From MWEI01 sp964600235 (GTDB taxonomy: Bacteria > Desulfobacterota > Desulfomonilia > UBA1062), in contig CAZRIV010000011.1 of NCBI GenBank assembly GCA_964600235.1, forward strand, positions 95,713 to 159,712: a stretch of DNA of 64,000 nucleotides, in the 5' to 3' direction. The notes below the pieces were generated by a model, which ran no database searches, was not told the DNA's origin, and worked only from the letters and a program-made list of their open reading frames with translations. Positions 59,380-64,000 of this stretch are shown one piece after another (the first letter of the stretch is position 1; each line of letters opens with the position of its first letter). Made by a program: the position numbers and the translations under genes.

Positions 59380-60309
59380 ATGGAATATGGCCTGGCAAAA
59401 ATGGTCCTTGGATCTAAAGCATTCACACCAATTACAGAGGAAGAATATCTCAAAATAAAAGATGCAAAGTCTGGTCTTTATGAATGTCTTTTCATTGAAG
59501 AGAAATTCGATTTTCTTGTAGAGAACTATCTTGAATTTGAAACAACACTGCTTGAATCTACAGTTCACGATATGATTCTTCAGGACCAGAATTATCAATG
59601 GTTCAATTTAGAGCGTGGACTATTTAATCGACGACTAGCTAATCTTCTTTCTGCTGGAAGAACCTACATTGATCATATGAAGCAACATATAGACCGTATC
59701 TTCCATAACGGATCTAATAATACATTTGATATAAAAGCTGAATTGTCTAAGCAGTATGATGGGCGATTTGGATATCGATGTATGGAGACTCTTCGCAATT
59801 ATGTCCAACATTGTGGTTTCCCAATACACATGCTCAGTTTTCAACGAAGCAGGGTCGAACGACAAAATAAAGATCTGTTCCGATTTGCGATAACACCATA
59901 TTTACGTCCAAAGGATTTAAAAGAAGATGATAGTTTCAATAAGAAAATACTCAAAGAAATGGAAGTAATAGGCGAGGAAATTGATCTTAAATTTCTAGTA
60001 CGCGATTATATGGAAGGCCTATCCATTGTCCAATCAGAAGTCCGCAGACATATCCATCAAAAGTGCACTGAGTGGGAATATATTATCATCGAGGCTATTG
60101 AAAGATATAAATCTAACAATCCAGAAGAAGATACTGTCCTTGGTCTCTCTGCTATGATTCGTACTGAAGACGGACTATATAAGGACGATATTGCACTATT
60201 CTTGAACTTCATTGATTTGCGAAAATATTTTGAGAGAAAAAACAATACGCTTACAAACCTTACACGTCGCTTTGCTACAAATGAAATAATTGAGAAGGAA
60301 AAAACCTAA
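59380..60309 (+). CDS. Cassette 3: helical protein with HEPN-type RNxxxH motif
   Basis: 309 residues, mostly helical. Residues 139-144 are RNYVQH, within METLRNYVQHCGFP, matching the R-N-x3-H active-site motif of HEPN ribonucleases used in toxin-antitoxin, CRISPR and anti-phage systems. An earlier helix pair (about 75-107, ERGLFNRRLANLLSAGRTYI) fits the helical bundle. The C-terminal half (about 165-309) is unlike known families. No antitoxin gene is visible in this cassette, so it may be a defence effector controlled within the protein or an abortive system with a partner elsewhere. The assignment rests on motif and helix pattern only. Confidence 0.55.
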   Translation: MEYGLAKMVLGSKAFTPITEEEYLKIKDAKSGLYECLFIEEKFDFLVENYLEFETTLLESTVHDMILQDQNYQWFNLERGLFNRRLANLLSAGRTYIDHMKQHIDRIFHNGSNNTFDIKAELSKQYDGRFGYRCMETLRNYVQHCGFPIHMLSFQRSRVERQNKDLFRFAITPYLRPKDLKEDDSFNKKILKEMEVIGEEIDLKFLVRDYMEGLSIVQSEVRRHIHQKCTEWEYIIIEAIERYKSNNPEEDTVLGLSAMIRTEDGLYKDDIALFLNFIDLRKYFERKNNTLTNLTRRFATNEIIEKEKT

Positions 60310-60361
60310 CAAGCGCATGCAGGCCGACGCGCTACGCGCGCGGCTGATGCCCACGTTGGGC
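60304..60361 (+). repeat. attC3 (58 bp)
   Basis: Opens ACCTAAC (60304-60310), closes GTTGGGC (60355-60361). Inner arms GGCCGACGCGC and GCGCGCGGC pair with an extra base in the left arm. The opening box is the exact complement of the cassette 3 left core GTTAGGT. Confidence 0.92.
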
Positions 60362-60410
60362 GACGAACTATCACATATTGAATATAAAATAATTAAGATC
60401 GGCTTAACTG

Positions 60411-61781
60411 ATGACACAAGGAATTACACGCGAGAGACTGGCTGACCTATTGGTCGATCCCCGTGAAGATCTCAATTTCGAGGTCAAAAACTGGTTGGAT
60501 CTTCAAGGCAATAATGAGGATAAGGCGATATTTGCAAAGGCTGTGTTAGCCATCGCCAACCATGGAGGTGGCTTCATTGCCTTAGGTTTATTAGAAACAG
60601 ATGTGGGAATAGTAGAGGCAGAGGGACGTCCGGCAACACTGGATGGATATAGTCATGATCTGATTAACGGCATTGTTCAGAATTACTGTGATCCTCAATT
60701 TCACTGTGCAGTCCATATAGTTGCCAATCCTGCAGGAAGTGTATTCCCAATAGTTGTAATTCCCGGCGGTCACCGTGTCCCAGTGCGATCGCGTCGAGCA
60801 GGACCTAACGGCAATATCGTCCAAAATAATGCTATTTACATTCGAAAACCTGGCCCTCGGAGCGAGACCCCACAAAGTGCACAGGAGTGGGATGATCTTC
60901 TATCTAGGTGTTTGCGTAATCGCAGGGATGAACTGTTCGATCAAATAAGGGATCTAATCATGGGTGCAGTGCCTCAGGTGGAACAACCTCCTGAGCCAGC
61001 ACGACTGGATGATTGGATTAGGGTATGTTTCGAGCGCTGGCATACACTTACTCAGGGACTTCCTGCGCATGTTGGTCCACGTTTCTCATATGGGTACTAC
61101 AACTTCATCTATGAAATTATTGGTGAGCGCCGACAAATTGCATCTTCTCAGTTACCAGATGTGCTGAGGGCTAGCGTTGCTCGTTATACAGGATGGCCGC
61201 CATTTTGGTACCCAACGCGTGAAGGAATACAGCCCTATCCAATTGATGGCGCGGTCGAGTGTTGGCTTGGTGGAGATTCACAAACGACCATCGAAGAACG
61301 CGATGCGGCTCACTCAGACTTTTGGCGCATTCATCCTGATGGTCTCGCATTCTTACTTCGTGGTTTCCAAGAAGACGGTATAGATGCACAACGAGCCGTA
61401 CGTGGCCCCGTGCTTCCAGGTACAATATTTGATGTCACTCTTCCAGTGTGGCGGGTTGGCGAGACTCTTTTACAAGCACAACGTTTAGCAGCAAATTTGT
61501 TTGATGGCCCAACAACGATAAGATTTATCGCAGCCTATGAAGGACTATCTGGCCGCGCTCTTACGAGTATTGATAACCGCCGTGATGTCTGGGGAAGTCA
61601 AGTCTCGCGACAAAATTCAATCACTTTAAAAACACATGTGGATGCTCAAGCGATTGACACGAACTTACCGGAAATCGTTCATCCTCTTTTATCTCCACTG
61701 TATGCTTTGTTTGACTTTTTTGAGTTATCGACTCAGCTAGTTGTAGAAGAATTGGCTCGTATGCGTGGTGGGAGGTCTTAG
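60411..61781 (+). CDS. Cassette 4: AlbA_2/Schlafen-type DNA-binding-domain protein
   Basis: 456 residues. The N-terminal domain (about 10-160) carries REDLNFEVKNWLDLQGNNED and FAKAVLAIANHGGGFIALGL, the AlbA_2 (Schlafen-like) signature with E-F/K and A-N-x2-G-G. The C-terminal 300 residues are unassigned, with several Trp-rich stretches (GGDSQTTIEERDAAHSDFWR) and no Walker motif, so not a classical Schlafen helicase. AlbA_2 proteins occur in transcription factors and anti-phage systems. A 54-base gap separates its stop from attC4. Least AT-rich of the cassettes. Confidence 0.75.
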   Translation: MTQGITRERLADLLVDPREDLNFEVKNWLDLQGNNEDKAIFAKAVLAIANHGGGFIALGLLETDVGIVEAEGRPATLDGYSHDLINGIVQNYCDPQFHCAVHIVANPAGSVFPIVVIPGGHRVPVRSRRAGPNGNIVQNNAIYIRKPGPRSETPQSAQEWDDLLSRCLRNRRDELFDQIRDLIMGAVPQVEQPPEPARLDDWIRVCFERWHTLTQGLPAHVGPRFSYGYYNFIYEIIGERRQIASSQLPDVLRASVARYTGWPPFWYPTREGIQPYPIDGAVECWLGGDSQTTIEERDAAHSDFWRIHPDGLAFLLRGFQEDGIDAQRAVRGPVLPGTIFDVTLPVWRVGETLLQAQRLAANLFDGPTTIRFIAAYEGLSGRALTSIDNRRDVWGSQVSRQNSITLKTHVDAQAIDTNLPEIVHPLLSPLYALFDFFELSTQLVVEELARMRGGRS

Positions 61782-61835
61782 ATATTGGCAATGGCTAAGA
61801 TCATTGTATTATAGTTTTGGCAAAGGATAATTGGC

Positions 61836-61892
61836 GCCCAACCAGCAAATTCACCGGACGGCTTACAGCCGCCGGTGATCAGCACGTTCGGT
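61836..61892 (+). repeat. attC4 (57 bp)
   Basis: Opens GCCCAAC (61836-61842), closes GTTCGGT (61886-61892). Inner arms CACCGGACGGCT and AGCCGCCGGTG are the same as in attC1, with a one-base extrahelical A. The opening box is the exact complement of the cassette 4 left core GTTGGGC. Confidence 0.92.
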
Positions 61893-61913
61893 GAATACAA
61901 AAGGAGTTACATT

Positions 61914-62393
61914 ATGGGGACAAATGAGGATTTTCTGATTCGAAAAGTAAGAGCAATAGAGGCAGACGTAACAACTGCATATTCTGGTTATGATCGTCTT
62001 GTAAAACAAGTGAACTCTATTCGAGCTTGGACTGTTGCTATTTTAGTCGCGACGTTGGGGTGGAAGATATCGGGAAAAGCTCCCAGTATTACTGCAAGTG
62101 CTGTTTTAATAGGAATTTGTCTTGGTATGTTTTTCATTTTAGAATTACATGAACGAAGCTCAATGAAATTCAACAAGAAGAATGTAGAAACAATAAAAAG
62201 CATTCAAATGATTGAAGATCAGGCGGAATACGAAAAGCAAGTTCGCAAGTATGTTTTTCGGGAATTAGAACTGAGTCAAATCAAGAGAGGATATAAAATT
62301 GGAGATCTTTTTGAGTCGGCTTTTCAACCGGTAGTTTTATATTGGTACGGATTGTGGGCTCTTATAATTATTGGTGTTTTCAAATTATTTTGA
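61914..62393 (+). CDS. Cassette 5: multi-TM membrane protein
   Basis: 159 residues; AAAGGAG precedes the ATG at 61914. Two adjacent TM helices (about 37-53 and 61-79) and one at the C-terminus (about 141-158), separated by a charged helical region (about 82-140, FNKKNVETIKSIQMIEDQAE). Small multi-TM proteins are frequent effectors of abortive defence and are common in integron cassettes, but no family is recognised. Followed directly by attC5. Confidence 0.65.
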   Translation: MGTNEDFLIRKVRAIEADVTTAYSGYDRLVKQVNSIRAWTVAILVATLGWKISGKAPSITASAVLIGICLGMFFILELHERSSMKFNKKNVETIKSIQMIEDQAEYEKQVRKYVFRELELSQIKRGYKIGDLFESAFQPVVLYWYGLWALIIIGVFKLF

Positions 62394-62401
62394 TTTAAAT
62401 A

Positions 62402-62458
62402 TCCGAACAAAAGAATCCGTCAGACGGCTTGTAGCCACCAGTGATCCTTACGTTCGGT
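62402..62458 (+). repeat. attC5 (57 bp, degenerate)
   Basis: Opens TCCGAAC (62402-62408), closes GTTCGGT (62452-62458). The opening box matches the complement of the cassette 5 left core at 6 of 7 bases, and the inner arms are eroded (GTCAGACGGCT against AGCCACCAGTG). It is still recognisable by length and position but may be a poor substrate. Confidence 0.8.
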
Positions 62459-62486
62459 CTTATTTGATGATGAATAGAGGTGAACC

Positions 62487-63935
62487 TTGACAGTAAGAGT
62501 GAAGTATAAATTATCCGTTCCAGAAAAATATTGTTCTCGTTTGCATCAAGAACCTTATCCGTCCAGTCCATATAGAAGTGAGCTTGAGCGTGATAGAGAT
62601 AGAATATTATATTCAAAGGAATTTAGAAGATTAAGTGATAAGACTCAAGTGTTTCTTAGTACGTCGCATGATCATGTTAGAACTAGGCTTACGCACACTT
62701 TAGAAGTATCTCAGATCTCAAGAGTCACGGCCAATAATTTGGAACTTGATCCAACATTAGCTGAAGCGATTGCTTTTGGGCATGATGTCGGCCATACACC
62801 ATTTGGGCATGTAGGAGAAAAAACTTTAAATTTAATAATGAACGGTTGTGATACCTTAGCATCTTTCCAAGATGAGATGAACTTATCTGATAAAGGGTTT
62901 AAGCATAATCTTCAAGGATTAAGAGTAGCTTGTGATTTGGAGCAATTATATGGAAATCCCGGTTTGAATCTTACTAACTTTACTTTATGGGGGATACAAC
63001 ATCATACCAAAGATAGATGGGGTTCATGTGGGTATTTAGATAATAAAAGTAACTTAGAGGATAAGTGTAGCTTATGTTTATTAAACCGAAATCCCCATAT
63101 ATGTGAACAAAAAGACGGTCTCCAACTTGGTTTTTATAGACAATACTATTCAGCTATAAAGCAAGATAAAACAGAAGTAGATGCTTGGTCTTTCGAAGGT
63201 CAAGTGGTCAAATTAGCTGATGAGATCGCTCAAAGGCATCATGATATTGAAGATGCTATTTACATGAGCATTATTTCAAAGGATGAGTTACTCGAATACA
63301 TTGATAATAATTTCAGAATATTTTTTGATGAAGAGGATGAAAGTCTTTTTTTAAGTCTCAGTGAAAATAAAGATAATAATCGTCTTTTTATGCCAATCGT
63401 TTCAAAATTCATTGTTGGGATGCTTAATAAGAATCTAATCTATAATTCAAAAATTAATCTTAATAATTTTATCCTATCTAATAGTATTTCATCGAGAGAT
63501 GATTTTGTTCACAGATATCCCAACATAAACGCTAGTGAAGCAATTAATGTTATTGGATATGCAGAAGGTTTTGGGGAAGCTCAAAGTAATTTGCAAGATT
63601 TTCTAAAGAACAGAATACTTAATTCATTTGAAGTTCAAAGGATGGATGGCAAAGGAAGATTCATAATTAGGAGGTTATTCAAAGCATATTTGACTAATCC
63701 AAAGCAGCTTCATGATTCGACAATGCATTTTGCTTTCAGTTTGTTTGATAATACATATAAAAAATGGTCAGACATGACAGAATCAGATTTGGGTCAAATG
63801 CGCTATGATGTTGATTCAACATCGCAAAAATCTAATCCAAAATTTATGATCGCTCTCTTACGAGCTATCTGTGATCATATCGCTGGAATGACAGATAATT
63901 TCGCTATGAACGAGTATAGCAAATTATATGGTTAG
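62487..63935 (+). CDS. Cassette 6: dGTPase-family HD-domain triphosphohydrolase with Cys insertion
   Basis: 482 residues, full length. HD superfamily residues in dGTPase order: RTRLTHTLEVS (H70), GHDVGHTPFGH (H99, D100, H103, H108) and LADEIAQRHHDIED (D245). dGTPases convert dGTP to deoxyguanosine and triphosphate. Between the HD half-sites an insertion at about 177-217 has four Cys (181, 204, 207, 216; the last three as CSLCLLNRNPHIC), a possible zinc knuckle not typical of housekeeping dGTPases. Start is TTG at 62487 with AGAGG six bases upstream. dGTPases deplete nucleotides in known anti-phage systems; as an integron cassette this is a likely role here (inference). Confidence 0.88.
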   Translation: MTVRVKYKLSVPEKYCSRLHQEPYPSSPYRSELERDRDRILYSKEFRRLSDKTQVFLSTSHDHVRTRLTHTLEVSQISRVTANNLELDPTLAEAIAFGHDVGHTPFGHVGEKTLNLIMNGCDTLASFQDEMNLSDKGFKHNLQGLRVACDLEQLYGNPGLNLTNFTLWGIQHHTKDRWGSCGYLDNKSNLEDKCSLCLLNRNPHICEQKDGLQLGFYRQYYSAIKQDKTEVDAWSFEGQVVKLADEIAQRHHDIEDAIYMSIISKDELLEYIDNNFRIFFDEEDESLFLSLSENKDNNRLFMPIVSKFIVGMLNKNLIYNSKINLNNFILSNSISSRDDFVHRYPNINASEAINVIGYAEGFGEAQSNLQDFLKNRILNSFEVQRMDGKGRFIIRRLFKAYLTNPKQLHDSTMHFAFSLFDNTYKKWSDMTESDLGQMRYDVDSTSQKSNPKFMIALLRAICDHIAGMTDNFAMNEYSKLYG

Positions 63936-63938
63936 ATG

Positions 63939-64000
63939 ACCGAACCACTTATAAGGCCTCCTCGTGTCAATAGGTAAAGCTCTCCCAGACGAAAAGTTAT
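63939..64000 (+). repeat. attC6 left part (truncated by window end)
   Basis: Opens ACCGAAC (63939-63945), exactly complementary to the cassette 6 left core GTTCGGT. The right end is not visible; GTTAT at 63996-64000 could begin the closing box. No clear inner stem is seen, so the site may be longer or degenerate. Confidence 0.5.

Larger units (their letters stand above)
56953..64000. mobile_element. Chromosomal integron: intI, attI and at least six gene cassettes
   Basis: Integrase gene on the minus strand, attI region, then cassettes all on the plus strand, each ending in an attC of 56-58 bp (attC6 incomplete). Cassettes are visibly AT-rich compared with the GC-rich chromosome to the left. 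Approximate cassette limits (cut between G and TT of the core): 1, 58085-58662; 2, 58663-59357; 3, 59358-60355; 4, 60356-61886; 5, 61887-62452; 6, 62453 to beyond the window. No transposase or resistance gene is seen, so this is a resident (sedentary) type of integron. Confidence 0.93.

Noticed and set aside
58625..61882. Shared CCGGTGATC string between attC1/attC4 and palindromes E1/E5
   Set aside because: Nine bases in two unrelated hairpin types; palindromes lack RYYYAAC and GTTRRRY boxes at the right places, so treated as chance.
58613..62458. Regularly spaced repeats that could suggest a CRISPR array
   Set aside because: Repeats are 56-58 bp, imperfect, and separated by whole genes; they are attC sites. 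No cas gene is seen.
1..64000. Search for tRNA, rRNA, transposases and phage structural genes
   Set aside because: None recognised by eye; the only recombinase is IntI.

Overview
The window is a piece of chromosome from a Gram-negative, flagellated, anaerobic bacterium, most likely a member of the Desulfobacterota (former Deltaproteobacteria). The evidence is LpxC (LPS outer membrane), polar-flagellum regulators FlhF/FlhG, a three-subunit anaerobic glycerol-3-phosphate dehydrogenase, an aldehyde:ferredoxin oxidoreductase, a ferredoxin/GltD-like flavoprotein and HEAT/HDOD chemotaxis genes. The placement is inferred from gene content and protein style; no rRNA or tRNA gene was seen.

Layout. 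1-2959 (minus): 5' part of a CtpA-type protease, an EnvC-like factor, FtsX and FtsE. 3028-6363: XRE regulator, then a low-GC pair (amidohydrolase, alpha-oxoamine synthase) bracketed by two long palindromes. 7100-18108 (plus): flhB-flhA-flhF-flhG-fliA, then CheY, a FliL-like protein, a HEAT-repeat protein, HDOD, CheR and a second receiver. 18201-24348: SUI1 protein, a large Fe-S/FAD enzyme, GIY-YIG protein, small proteins, a chemoreceptor. 24475-34580 (minus): RmuC, a B12/radical SAM enzyme, then a tight operon lpxC, NtrY-like kinase, NtrX-like regulator, radical SAM protein, radC. 34812-38021 (plus): tatB-tatC, SGNH lipoprotein, lipase-chaperone-like protein. 38258-43794 (minus): glycine-zipper protein, glpC-glpB-glpA, GpgS-like glycosyltransferase. 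44011-50917: membrane metalloprotease-like protein, carotenoid-desaturase-like oxidoreductase, a 59-residue protein, CapA-like and M23 proteins, two small proteins. 51058-56648: class II aldolase with AOR, stand-alone M41 peptidase, acyl-CoA synthetase.

56953-64000 is a chromosomal integron: intI on the minus strand, an attI region with a candidate Pc promoter, and at least six AT-rich cassettes all reading rightward, separated by 56-58 bp attC sites. Cassette boundaries can be verified internally: the seven-base box at each cassette's left end is the reverse complement of the box that opens its own attC (exact for five of six). The cassettes encode a helix-hairpin-helix glycosylase-like protein, a one-TM protein, a protein with a HEPN-type RNxxxH motif, an AlbA_2/Schlafen-like protein, a multi-TM protein, and an HD-domain dGTPase with a four-Cys insertion. 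Together they look like a stock of nucleic-acid- and nucleotide-directed (possibly anti-phage) functions; that role is inference.

The second striking signal is a dispersed family of long perfect palindromes (arms of 24-34 bp) in five intergenic regions. Members differ in stem sequence but keep perfect pairing, and the conserved loop is in opposite orientation in different copies while the outer flanks are collinear.
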